53,572 nt of DNA, taken from positions 1-53,572 of IMG/VR virus record IMGVR_UViG_3300045957_000057. One strand, 5' to 3'. A program made the position numbers and the translations under genes. This DNA is from a virus. Of the stretch, positions 15,601-23,275 are shown in pieces; positions within the stretch are counted from its first letter, which is position 1, and each line of letters opens with the position of its first letter. The notes under the pieces were generated by a model, which ran no database searches, was not told where the DNA came from, and worked only from the letters and a program-made list of their open reading frames with translations.

Positions 15601-17347
15601 GGCCGTCGTCGGTGTCGCTCTCGACGTCGTCGGCGCTGCGCTCGATCTCGGTCTCGCCGTGCTGACGGGCATCGTCGAGAGCGTGCTCGACGGTCTCGCC
15701 GTCGTCTGGGATCTGTTCTGGACCGGACTCTCGGCGATCGTCGAGCTGTACATCGGAATCGTCTCGACCGTCGTGCAGACCGGACTCGATGCGGTGTCGG
15801 CAATCTTCGACACCGTCGTCGGCATCGTCACCGCAGCGTGGGATCTGTTCTGGTCCGGACTCGTCACCGTCGTCGAGACGTACATCGCTCTCGTCACCGC
15901 AGCGATCGACGTCGGACTCGCCGTGATCTCGACGATCTTCGAGACGATCACCGGAGCTGTGCAAGCGGTCTGGGACTTCTTCTGGCAGCAGCTCGTGCAG
16001 ACCGTCGACTTCTATGTCGGTCTCGTTTCGGCAGCGATCGATCTCGGTCTCGCTGTGCTGACCGCTGTCTTCGAGACGGCCGCGGCCGTCATCACCGGCG
16101 TGTGGGATCTGCTGTGGGGCGGCATCCAGGCCGTCGCCGAGACCGTCATCGCTGCCGTGACGCTCGTCGTGCAGGGCTGGGCGATCATCCTCTCGGCAGC
16201 GTTCGAGGTGATCTCGGCCGTCGCCGGCGCCGTCTGGGACACGTTCTGGGCGACCGTGCAAGCCGTCGTCGACACCGTCATCGCTGTCGTCGTCGGTCTC
16301 GTCGACACCGGACTGAACAACGTGCGCACGATCTTCGAGACCGTGACCGGCATCGTGCAGACCGTCGTCTCGACAGCGTTCACAGCGATCCAGACGACGA
16401 TCTCGACCGTCATGTCGATCGTGAGCGGCATCGTCAGCTCGGTGCTCGGCACGATCCAGTCGACGTTCTCGTCGGTGCTGTCGGCGATCTCCGGTCTCGT
16501 GTCGACGATCTTCGGCACGATCCGGTCGAACATCTCGACGGCGATGTCGGCGATCTCGGCCATCGTCAGCTCGGTGCTCGGCATCATCCGGTCGACGTTC
16601 TCCGCCGTCTTCACCGCGATCCGCACCGTCGTCTCGACAGCCATGTCGAGCATCCGCACCGTGATCTCGGCCGGCATGGCAGTCGTGCGGAGCGTGATCA
16701 CGACCGCAGTCACGACGATCCAGCGAGTCTGGTCGACCGCATGGGGCGTCATCGAGCGAGTCGTCAACACCGCCCGCAGCGGCATCGACGCAGCCATGTC
16801 CGGCATCCGCCGAGCGATCGAAGCGCTGCTCGGCCCGATTCAGACCGTCGTCGACGGCTTCCGCCGGATCACGAACAACATCCCGAACTTCGGCTCGATC
16901 ACCTCCGGTCTCGGCGGCATCGATATCCCGTTCTTCGGCGCCGGCGGCGTCGTCGACGGTGCGACACTGCTCGTTGCCGGCGAGCGCGGCCGAGAGGCGA
17001 TCGTGCCGGACTATGCGAGCTTGACCGACATCAAGCGCATCCTCGGCCGCACGTCGATCCTCGACCGGCTCGCCGCCGACTTCTCGGCTCAGCAGCGAGC
17101 AGCGTTCTCGGCGTTCACTCAGCGCACCGAAGACGATCAGTCGCTCGGCGACCCCGGCGGCCGGTTCGGTGGAGCTCCACCGCCGCCGACGTTCGTCGAC
17201 AACTCGCAGCATCACTACGATCTCAAGATCGTCGACGGCTCCGGCACCGCAGCGTCGAAGCAGCGCACAGCGTCGGCCGTGCTCGGCGAGATCAAGCGCA
17301 AGCGACCGCCGCGCCGTCCGGCCGGCAGCTGGAGGGCCGCCCGGTGA
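12629..17347 (+). CDS. Tape measure protein
   Basis: 1572 residues, the largest gene; it sets tail length and becomes part of the tail tube and the injection channel. GTG start, 6 bases after a class II box. Residues 1-220 hold repeated acidic units of the type VELDDSEIDTALDRLEDLNS. Residues about 225-480 carry the tape-measure core (GLTTEAAAQAGDVAANVYAG, LDLAKALDEDVGGVTRSVGQ). Then hydrophobic segments follow. From about residue 850 to 1215 comes a repeat array with nine W-x3-W motifs (for example WDLFWTGL), then Ser/Ile/Val-rich repeats to about residue 1370. The Gly-rich GGVVDGATLLVAGERGREAIVPDYAS near the end is a common tape-measure tail signature. The stop overlaps the next start (GTGA). 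Confidence 0.9.
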   Translation: MTVERVVEIDFRAQRARSELSSFGAEVDSLIRKLSDVSLVLTVDDGQLRGISSAIDSIDTVVEIDLSVNDSEVDDAFDSVAALDGLTPSVDLEVNTGDVSAAVDELNRLDADVGGTVTIDDSDITRAITGVGELTSALGNLDGTVTIDLGDIDEATAALNDLDGFTARASVELDDSEIDTALDRLEDLNSAVSSTITLNDSELDAAIRKANDFPDPIDTEISVDDSALSNAAGLVAGGTLAGGVAAGFSQALDLGATTDLVTAQLGLTTEAAAQAGDVAANVYAGAWGESVGQVGEALTAVGQNITDLNTVGEAELQGLTTRSLDLAKALDEDVGGVTRSVGQLIRTGLAEDANEAFDILATGLQTGANRGQDLLDTFNEYGTSFQGLGLDANDALTILNNGLDAGVDNTDRIADGLREFRIRVQDGTTAGIEGFDKLGISAGELESAIGAGGPAARAAFQQVVQGLQSIEDPVERDRIAFQLFGTQLEDFGVNAGDVFDTTANAIGDVSGAAEQLGNDLNDNAATRIEEFKRTALLGLTEFVGNAVIPAVEGLIEVFGPGLRSAFETVRPFIETFIQSFETLRAGFQTGEFFGGGGIFDVMNAIGVAAREVVDQIEQLIPTIVELAGAFVAGVLPGLLEVVGTIAATVVPALLDVGAVIVDDVLPVVLDLAGTFVSDVLPVLAQFAGFIIENVVPVVAEIVGAVARFLGVLNEAKILLPIIVGALAVVLGPFTLLGGAVVALVTGLILLYNRFELVRTIVGIVGDVLGFLFGLLGDIIVGIIDFGSAIVGFLIDPLSALGGVLDVVGAAFGLLADVVTAVFGVIVDVVGAGIGFVVDLFTGAGDSIGGAWSALWDGLLAVVSTVFGLVGDVISAGIDFIVGLFGGVAGAVGDAWSAVWDLVTDVAQTGLDNLGSIVELGLNILTTIFDTVLGLLGAAWSLYWDTITAVVGAALDAVGAVVELGLEIVTTIFETWFAVVSAVWGFFWDALSAVVGVALDVVGAALDLGLAVLTGIVESVLDGLAVVWDLFWTGLSAIVELYIGIVSTVVQTGLDAVSAIFDTVVGIVTAAWDLFWSGLVTVVETYIALVTAAIDVGLAVISTIFETITGAVQAVWDFFWQQLVQTVDFYVGLVSAAIDLGLAVLTAVFETAAAVITGVWDLLWGGIQAVAETVIAAVTLVVQGWAIILSAAFEVISAVAGAVWDTFWATVQAVVDTVIAVVVGLVDTGLNNVRTIFETVTGIVQTVVSTAFTAIQTTISTVMSIVSGIVSSVLGTIQSTFSSVLSAISGLVSTIFGTIRSNISTAMSAISAIVSSVLGIIRSTFSAVFTAIRTVVSTAMSSIRTVISAGMAVVRSVITTAVTTIQRVWSTAWGVIERVVNTARSGIDAAMSGIRRAIEALLGPIQTVVDGFRRITNNIPNFGSITSGLGGIDIPFFGAGGVVDGATLLVAGERGREAIVPDYASLTDIKRILGRTSILDRLAADFSAQQRAAFSAFTQRTEDDQSLGDPGGRFGGAPPPPTFVDNSQHHYDLKIVDGSGTAASKQRTASAVLGEIKRKRPPRRPAGSWRAAR
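15179..16305 (+). repeat. W-x3-W protein repeat array within the tape measure gene
   Basis: Nine units of roughly 42-45 residues each carry a W-x3-W motif (WSALW, WSAVW, WSLYW, WGFFW, WDLFW twice, WDFFW, WDLLW, WDTFW), followed by Val/Ile-rich helix. The DNA is degenerate between units, so this is an old protein-level repeat, not a fresh tandem duplication. Confidence 0.75.
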
Positions 17348-18828
17348 GGCATCTGCTCGGTTACCTGCATCTCGAGGATCTGACCGGCCAGTGCGTCGAG
17401 CTGATCAACGGCGCACGGACCGCAGCACTCATCGACCGGGCACGGCAGAACCCGACCGGCGCCGACGGCTGCCGAGTGCACGAGCACTGGGACGAGCGAC
17501 CGCTCTCCGGTGAGCGTGTCTGGTTCGGCAATGACATCTGGGCTTTCAACTCCGGCCAGTACGGCGCCGACTCGGCGCTGTGGGACGACCCGCTCGGCGA
17601 GCAAGATCTCAACCCGTGGGAAGACACCGACAACCCAGCGACGGCCGAGGTCGCCGGCTTCCTGCCGGACGCTCCCGGCCCCGGCCTCGGTCTCGTGCTC
17701 GAAGCGCCGACCGAAGCACGAGTCATGGAGTCGAGCCGAGTCGAGCCGCTAGAGCTGGTCGTCACCGGCACCGTCGTCGCCGGCACGAGCCGCGGCGAGT
17801 CGGCGTACCTGCAGTGGCTCAACCGAGTGCTGACCGACCCCTACACGTTCCGCACCGGTTGGAAGGCGACCGTCTTCACTCACTGCCCGGACGAGACGGT
17901 CTGGGATCCGATCACCGATCCGTTCGATCTGCCGCCGGACCCGAACGGCGCTCCGACGTACCCGCCGACGTGGGACGACCCGGCGCCGGACGTCCTCGAG
18001 GAGTGGGCCGGCGCGACACCGTGGCCGCTCGACTCGGCGATCTGGCAGCTGTTCGACGTGCGCTTCGTGTCGATCGACCCGCTCAACGATCAACCGCTGT
18101 TCCCGCACGCCGTCGGCCGCCGCTACGCCATCCGGTTCGCCGTCGGCCGGCACAACGTGTACGACCGGCCTCGGACGCTCGCGACGCTCGGCGGAACCGG
18201 CGAGTGGGTCACCGGCGAGTCGTACTCGAACCCCCTTGAAGTCGGCGATCCGGTCGAGACCGTCGATCAGTTCGATCTCGGGCCGCCCGGTGTCGCTGTG
18301 CCGCTCCGGCCCGGCCGGCAGTCCGGACTCATCGCCGGCCCCGGCCGGTGGTCGCTGCCCGAGTCGTGCATGCGAGAGGCTGCGCTCACACCACCGCGAG
18401 CGGTCACGCTCCGAGATCAGATGATCGTCGAGATCCACAACCCGTCAGCGGTCAGCTGGGTCTACAACGCACGAGTGCGGTTCTGGAAGGCGTATGTCGG
18501 CTTCGCACCGCCGAACACCGCTGTCGGCGACCAGTTCTATCGAGATCTCGAACCGGCGGCCGAGCTGCGGATCATCAAGATCGGCCCCGGCGAAACGCTG
18601 GAGTACGACGGCCGCACGAAGCGAGTCACGCTCAAGCGGCCCGGCATCATCGAAGACGTCGTGCCCGGCCGGATCGTCGGCCGATCCGGCAGTCGTGTCG
18701 AACCACCGCCGCTTGAGTGCAACAACCGCTACTGGGTCGGGGTCGAGCTGTCGACCGACTCGGGCTCGTACGGTGATCTCGATCTCGAAGTGACCGTACG
18801 AGGAGCGATGGAGATGATCCCGACATGA
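17344..18828 (+). CDS. Minor tail protein, probable distal tail (Dit-like) protein
   Basis: 494 residues. GTG start chosen in the GTGA overlap with the tape measure stop; the open frame extends far upstream, but that part is a shadow of the tape measure gene. Residue blocks: VIRHLLGYLHLEDL-like N-terminus, then beta-rich sequence with ELVVTGTVVAGTSRGESAYLQ, WLNRVLTDPYTFRTGWKATV, YAIRFAVGRHNVYDRP and RIIKIGPGETLEYDGRTKRV. Strand-rich, located directly after the tape measure: the position of the distal tail hub protein. It hands over with an ATGA overlap to the next tail gene. Confidence 0.65.
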   Translation: MRHLLGYLHLEDLTGQCVELINGARTAALIDRARQNPTGADGCRVHEHWDERPLSGERVWFGNDIWAFNSGQYGADSALWDDPLGEQDLNPWEDTDNPATAEVAGFLPDAPGPGLGLVLEAPTEARVMESSRVEPLELVVTGTVVAGTSRGESAYLQWLNRVLTDPYTFRTGWKATVFTHCPDETVWDPITDPFDLPPDPNGAPTYPPTWDDPAPDVLEEWAGATPWPLDSAIWQLFDVRFVSIDPLNDQPLFPHAVGRRYAIRFAVGRHNVYDRPRTLATLGGTGEWVTGESYSNPLEVGDPVETVDQFDLGPPGVAVPLRPGRQSGLIAGPGRWSLPESCMREAALTPPRAVTLRDQMIVEIHNPSAVSWVYNARVRFWKAYVGFAPPNTAVGDQFYRDLEPAAELRIIKIGPGETLEYDGRTKRVTLKRPGIIEDVVPGRIVGRSGSRVEPPPLECNNRYWVGVELSTDSGSYGDLDLEVTVRGAMEMIPT

Positions 18829-21275
18829 GCACGGCGGCCGGTCTGGTCTGCATGCTGCCGATCGGCTCGGGCGACTGGACGGCCTATCTCGCTGATCGGC
18901 TCACCGGCGCCGAGCTGCCGCTTGAGCGCACGACGTGGCGGGGCTCGGCCGGCCGTGCATACCGGCGGCCGTCCGAAGCGTCGATCGTGCTCGATCCGGA
19001 GTACGCCGCCCGGTTCGGGCGCCGTCCGCTGCTCTGGTCGAACGAGCTGCGGTATCGCCGCGACGACGGGCTGATGTGGACCGGCCCGATTGTCTCGGTC
19101 GACGACGATCCCGACGACGGCGTCGTGTGGGAAGCACGAGACCGGATGGAGCTGGTCGTGCAGCGCCGCTGGTTCTGGCGCACCGGCGCATACTCCGGCG
19201 ACACCGCCCGGCTGATGTCGATCGCTCTCGACGCCGGCGACTACTCCGACCCGACGCTGCTCGTCCGAGACGAACGCTCGACCGGGGTCATCGTCGACAT
19301 GCCGGTCGTCGCCGGCGACAAGATCGGCGACGCGCTCGAAGCGATCGGCGTGCCGTGGACCGTCGTCGGCGACGTCGTGCGATACGGCGACATCCTCGTC
19401 GAGTCCGGCTTCACCCTCGAGGCCGACGGCTTCGGCGACAACCGGCCCCCGCTCCGAGCCGACGGATACGAGCGGCTGTCGCACGTCTGCGCCGTCACCG
19501 AGAACAACGGCCGAGTCTTCTTCCCGTCGGCCGACCCCGAAGACCGAGACCCCGGCTCGCCGTTGCTCGTCGACACGATCGACGTCGGCGACGTCTCGGT
19601 CGGCGCCGCACGACAGCTCGCCCGGCAAGCGTGGCTGCGACGCCGCGGCGAGCTTGCGGTCGTCTCCGACGCCGACTCGCCGCTGCCGTTCGACTTCCCA
19701 CTGCAAGCCGACACGCTCGTGCCCGGCGCTGTGCTCACCTCGTCGTCAGCCGGCCGGCAGCTGACCGCCGAACGCATCCCGGTCTATCTCGACTCGGTGA
19801 ACTTCGAGATCGCCGACGGTGTCGAGAACGCATCGACCGGCGAGCTGGTTCACGCGACCGAGATCGACGTGACCGACCGCACCACGCAGCGTCTCGGACC
19901 GGCCTCGAACGCCGGCACGTTCTTCCCGACGACCGAGACCTACCCGCTCGACCAGCTCGACGGACACGACTGGAACGAGCTTGATCTCGACCCTGTCGGC
20001 GACTTCGATCCGGGCGACCCCGGCGGCCCGCTGCCGAAACTCGACCCGATCCGGTGGGACCCTCAACCGCCGATACCGCCGTTCGGCCCAGACGGCGCAC
20101 CGACGGCAGCCGACGAGCCGGAGGCCGACGACGGGTGCGCTTGCTTCAAAGCGCCGATCTGGCTGTGCACGACGCTCCGGGGCGGCGACACGACATGGAC
20201 CTCGCTCGACGGTGACACTCGGACGCTGTCACCGCGGCATGCCAGACAGACGGCCGACGGCGGTCTGATCACGCACGCCAACCAAGGCCAGCCACAGATG
20301 CAGTTCTATGACCCGAACAACCAGGGCGATCTGACATCCGGTGTGCTCCGATACGACATCGAGGTGACCTGCCACTGGGACTACCCGGCCGACGATGGCG
20401 TGCATTCGTACTGCTACTTCCGGTTCGGTGACTGGAACTTCGCTGCGATGATCTTGCATCCAGGCTGGTTCAACAATCCGCCGTCGGCGGTTCCTCCGGA
20501 GCCGGAGTTTCACGCTCTGCACAGCGCCTACAACCCGGGCAGCTTCGCCGACGCGACGCTTGACTCTGACCCGTCGACGGTGCCCGGTCTGACCGGCTTC
20601 ACCCGCGGCCGCATGGTCGCCGAGTACGACATCGACACCGGCGACGCCGAACTCTGGCTCGGGCTACCCGGCGGTGCGCTCGTCTCGCAAGGCGCGAAGA
20701 ACATTCTCGGAGCGGGCACCGCCGACGCCGGCGGCGGCTTCGAGTTCAATTGGGATTACACCGGCAAGTACAACCTGCCGGCCAACTACACGCACGTCGT
20801 GCTGCACTCGGCGATCGTGCAGCTCGACGGCGTCGACCTGATGCGAGCCGACGCCGCGGCGATGAACTCGATCGTGCCGCCGCACCGACCCGGCGTCGAG
20901 CTGCTTGATCAGGTGTACGGCTTCGGCCCCGGCGGATATCAGCTGTTCGGTGGCTCGTTCGATTCGTGGTTCACGTTCTCGCCGAACGGCTCACCGTTGC
21001 TGATCTCGGTCGACGGCACCGGCGACGACGATCCGAACTACACCGGCAACGAGCCGATCTGGGTCGACGGCGACCCGCTGATCGAGCCGGCAATCGCCGC
21101 GGCCAACCGGCTCGATCCGGCGCACATCGAGATCTACAACGCTCAGCCGAGCGAGTGGCTGCCAGCAAACGGCGACGCTCATCTCGTGTACGCCATCGCT
21201 GATCTCGCTGGCTTCGATAACGTCCGCGACGGCTGGCCGTCCGGCTTCTGGCCGTTCGGGCCCCGCATCCACTGA
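18825..21275 (+). CDS. Minor tail protein, baseplate hub-like
   Basis: 816 residues. The N-terminal 350 residues have the strand pattern of tail hub proteins (TAYLADRLTGAELPLERTTW, ASIVLDPEYAARFG, GLMWTGPIVSVDDDPDDGVVW, ARDRMELVVQRRWFW). The second half (from about residue 430) is a separate beta-rich module: IWLCTTLRGGDTTWTSLDGD, YDIEVTCHWDYPADDGVHSY, FRFGDWNFAAMIL, AEYDIDTGDAELWLG and others, consistent with a carbohydrate-binding or jelly-roll domain at the tail tip. Coupled by ATGA to the Dit-like gene. Likely part of host recognition. Confidence 0.6.
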   Translation: MSTAAGLVCMLPIGSGDWTAYLADRLTGAELPLERTTWRGSAGRAYRRPSEASIVLDPEYAARFGRRPLLWSNELRYRRDDGLMWTGPIVSVDDDPDDGVVWEARDRMELVVQRRWFWRTGAYSGDTARLMSIALDAGDYSDPTLLVRDERSTGVIVDMPVVAGDKIGDALEAIGVPWTVVGDVVRYGDILVESGFTLEADGFGDNRPPLRADGYERLSHVCAVTENNGRVFFPSADPEDRDPGSPLLVDTIDVGDVSVGAARQLARQAWLRRRGELAVVSDADSPLPFDFPLQADTLVPGAVLTSSSAGRQLTAERIPVYLDSVNFEIADGVENASTGELVHATEIDVTDRTTQRLGPASNAGTFFPTTETYPLDQLDGHDWNELDLDPVGDFDPGDPGGPLPKLDPIRWDPQPPIPPFGPDGAPTAADEPEADDGCACFKAPIWLCTTLRGGDTTWTSLDGDTRTLSPRHARQTADGGLITHANQGQPQMQFYDPNNQGDLTSGVLRYDIEVTCHWDYPADDGVHSYCYFRFGDWNFAAMILHPGWFNNPPSAVPPEPEFHALHSAYNPGSFADATLDSDPSTVPGLTGFTRGRMVAEYDIDTGDAELWLGLPGGALVSQGAKNILGAGTADAGGGFEFNWDYTGKYNLPANYTHVVLHSAIVQLDGVDLMRADAAAMNSIVPPHRPGVELLDQVYGFGPGGYQLFGGSFDSWFTFSPNGSPLLISVDGTGDDDPNYTGNEPIWVDGDPLIEPAIAAANRLDPAHIEIYNAQPSEWLPANGDAHLVYAIADLAGFDNVRDGWPSGFWPFGPRIH

Positions 21276-21280
21276 TCCGG

Positions 21281-21294
21281 CCGCGGTGCATCAT
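21281..21294 (+). promoter_or_regulatory. Class II promoter-like box
   Basis: CCGCGGTGCATCAT with CATCAT ending 6 bases before ATG 21301. Confidence 0.5.
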
Positions 21295-21300
21295 CCGAAC

Positions 21301-22029
21301 ATGGCATCGATCGAGCCGAATGACAGCATCGACGTCGCCGACGGAGCGAACCCCGACGCTGTCGCCCCATCGGTCCGTATCTGGCGGATCTCACCGATCC
21401 GGCTGCGATCCGGCACGGTGCCGCCGGACTTCACCGACAACGGCAACGACATCTACCTGCTCGGCGACGACGACGACGACACGGTCGAGCCGTCGGTGCT
21501 ATCCGGCCTCGGTAACAGCTTGCGCAACGGTCTCAAGCGGACCTACACCGACGAGGGCTCGCCGTCGCTGTGGGCCGAACCGGCGCCGCAGTCGTATGAC
21601 TCGGCGGGCAGCTCGGTCGGCACGGTCGGCAACCCGACCGGCCCCCCGGGGGCCGCCGACACGACGATCGATCTCGGTGTCGCAGCGACTCATTCGATCG
21701 TGAACAACGGCGACTTCCCGCTCGTCGTGCGGCCGGTCATCTCGATCGTCGGCGCCCGCTACGAGTCGCCGCTGGCGACGCTCCGGGCGAACCTGACGAT
21801 CACCGCTGACGCCGTCGTGACGAACGTCAGCCGGGACCTGTTCTTCGGCTACGGCGGCTCGAACACGATCGCGCTGCCGGCGGTCAACGTGGCGACCGGC
21901 GGCTCGTACCAGCTCGACGCCGAGCTGCAGCTGATCTACCGACAGGCCGTCGCCGAGGCGTTCGAGTTCGCTGTCGCCGGCGCTCAAGTCGTCTTCCAAA
22001 TCATCGAGTACACGAGCGCCGGGAGCTGA
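21301..22029 (+). CDS. Minor tail / virion protein, unknown
   Basis: 242 residues; start at 21301 (class II box 6 bases upstream) rather than 21286. Beta-rich with acidic N-terminal third (EPNDSIDVADGANPDAVAPS, DDDDDTVEPSVLSGLG) and a C-terminal part of alternating strands (VVRPVISIVGARYESPL, LRANLTITADAVVTNVSRDL). Resembles small tail-tip or fibre-attachment proteins in composition only. It precedes the fibre gene. Confidence 0.5.
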   Translation: MASIEPNDSIDVADGANPDAVAPSVRIWRISPIRLRSGTVPPDFTDNGNDIYLLGDDDDDTVEPSVLSGLGNSLRNGLKRTYTDEGSPSLWAEPAPQSYDSAGSSVGTVGNPTGPPGAADTTIDLGVAATHSIVNNGDFPLVVRPVISIVGARYESPLATLRANLTITADAVVTNVSRDLFFGYGGSNTIALPAVNVATGGSYQLDAELQLIYRQAVAEAFEFAVAGAQVVFQIIEYTSAGS

Positions 22030-22033
22030 CCGC

Positions 22034-22831
22034 ATGGTCTCGACCCTGACCGACAACCGCTGCCGAGCGTGCGGCGGCTCGACCGCAGCCGACATCTCGA
22101 CACACGAAGCGACACCGGACCCGCATCCCGGCTACCTCCTCGAGGTCGACGCCGCGGCGACGTATGCGACGGCCGCCGCAATCGCGACAGCGGTGTCGGA
22201 TCACGAAGCGCTCGCGAACCCGCACCCGGTGTACCTCACGCAAGCAGAAGGCGATGCGGCGTACGAACCGCTCGGCGGTGGCGGCGCCTCGGTCGCAGCG
22301 CACGTCGCTGACGCCGGCGATCCGCACGCCGCGGCCGGCTACACGAAGACGACCTTCGTCGAAGACCGAACCGGTTGGGGCTACTACCAGAACGACACCG
22401 AGACGTCAGGCGCTCCGCTCGTGCTCGTCGCAGCGACACCGGCCGATCTGCCGAACCCGGCCGACACGACGAACGAGAACGAGCTTCCGTCGGACCGGAC
22501 CGACTTCTACGAGACGACGGGGGACACGGTCACGTTCGGCTCGGTCGACGAGCTGGTCGAGATCGAGGTGCAGCTCACCGTCGAAGCCGTCGCCGCTACC
22601 GACTGGCTCGACATCTGGCTCGAAGAGTCCGGCGGCACCGAGCACGGCCGCACGACGTTCGCATTGCCGAAAGGCACGACACCGCAGACGCTCGTGCATC
22701 GGTTCGCTGTCGCTGCGTCGGCGTTGCTCGTCGCCAACGGCGGCACGGTCCGAGTCGAGTCGAACGACGCCGTCTCGGTGTACGACATCCGCTACCTGAT
22801 CAGCAGATCGCACTTCACTCGCACGACGTAG
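22034..22831 (+). CDS. Tail fibre-like protein with DPHPxYL repeats
   Basis: 265 residues. The N-terminal half has repeated DPHPGYL, NPHPVYLTQAEGDAAYEPL and GDPHAAAGYT elements, a pattern seen in many phage tail fibre and needle-like proteins. The C-terminal half is a beta-rich domain (VTFGSVDELVEIEVQLTVEA, DWLDIWLEESGGTEHG, HRFAVAASALLVANGGTVRV) likely to form the receptor-binding or trimer end. CRACGG at residues 9-13 is a lone Cys pair. The last of the virion genes; the following gene is under a class I promoter. Confidence 0.6.
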   Translation: MVSTLTDNRCRACGGSTAADISTHEATPDPHPGYLLEVDAAATYATAAAIATAVSDHEALANPHPVYLTQAEGDAAYEPLGGGGASVAAHVADAGDPHAAAGYTKTTFVEDRTGWGYYQNDTETSGAPLVLVAATPADLPNPADTTNENELPSDRTDFYETTGDTVTFGSVDELVEIEVQLTVEAVAATDWLDIWLEESGGTEHGRTTFALPKGTTPQTLVHRFAVAASALLVANGGTVRVESNDAVSVYDIRYLISRSHFTRTT

Positions 22832-22855
22832 AACTCCAGTGCTAGAGTGGCGGTC
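22829..22855 (+). promoter_or_regulatory. Class I promoter with TAGAAC-N4-GTGCTA dyad
   Basis: Dyad at 22829-22844; its right arm overlaps the -10 box TAGAGT (22843-22848), preceded by TGC as an extended -10. Seven bases later comes ATG 22856, so the transcript is expected to start on the start codon. GGAAACCACTC follows at 22858-22868. Marks the switch from virion genes to the DNA metabolism region. Confidence 0.65.
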
Positions 22856-23122
22856 ATGGAAACCACTCAGCAGCAGAACACACGAGTCGACCGGTTCACC
22901 GAGGTGAAGACGGCAAAGCTCCGTCTGGCGGTCGGCGAGCACAGCGGCGGCGGCACGTTCACCGTCGCCGATCTCAGCAGCGACGCCGGCGGCGTCTGGG
23001 TCACGATCGTCGACGGCGAGTCCGACGGCATCCGCCGCTTCTATCCGATGCACCGGATCCACTCGATCGACGTCGAGTCGTCTCACTTCGACGACGTCGA
23101 TCACGACGAGATCCCGTTCTAG
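22856..23122 (+). CDS. Small protein, unknown (first gene of the metabolism region)
   Basis: 88 residues, leaderless-type start. Begins METT because the motif GGAAACCACTC overlaps its first codons. Contains a compact beta-rich core (TAKLRLAVGEHSGGGTFTVA, GGVWVTIVDGESDGIRRFYP) and an acidic tail (FDDVDHDEIPF), which can mimic DNA or bind proteins. No family recognised. Next gene is 150 bases away. Confidence 0.55.
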   Translation: METTQQQNTRVDRFTEVKTAKLRLAVGEHSGGGTFTVADLSSDAGGVWVTIVDGESDGIRRFYPMHRIHSIDVESSHFDDVDHDEIPF

Positions 23123-23275
23123 TTCGCCCCCCCGACCGGACGGACCGGCCGTCGAGTCCGCTTGATCTCCCGTCTCCGCTCACCGGATAGAGCAGCCATC
23201 CGAAGCAGAGATTCCCGATCGAGCGGCCGACGGCCGGTCTCGTTCTGACTCTACGCAGATCGGAGACCACGCACC

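Noticed and set aside
15020-17215. 731-codon minus-strand open frame opposite the tape measure gene
   Set aside because: Asp/Arg/His-rich nonsense composition created by the GC-rich codons of the tape measure gene; no start signal.
15178-17343. Upstream extension of the Dit-like gene frame
   Set aside because: Antecedent part is Arg-rich shadow of the tape measure; the GTGA overlap at 17344 gives the real start.
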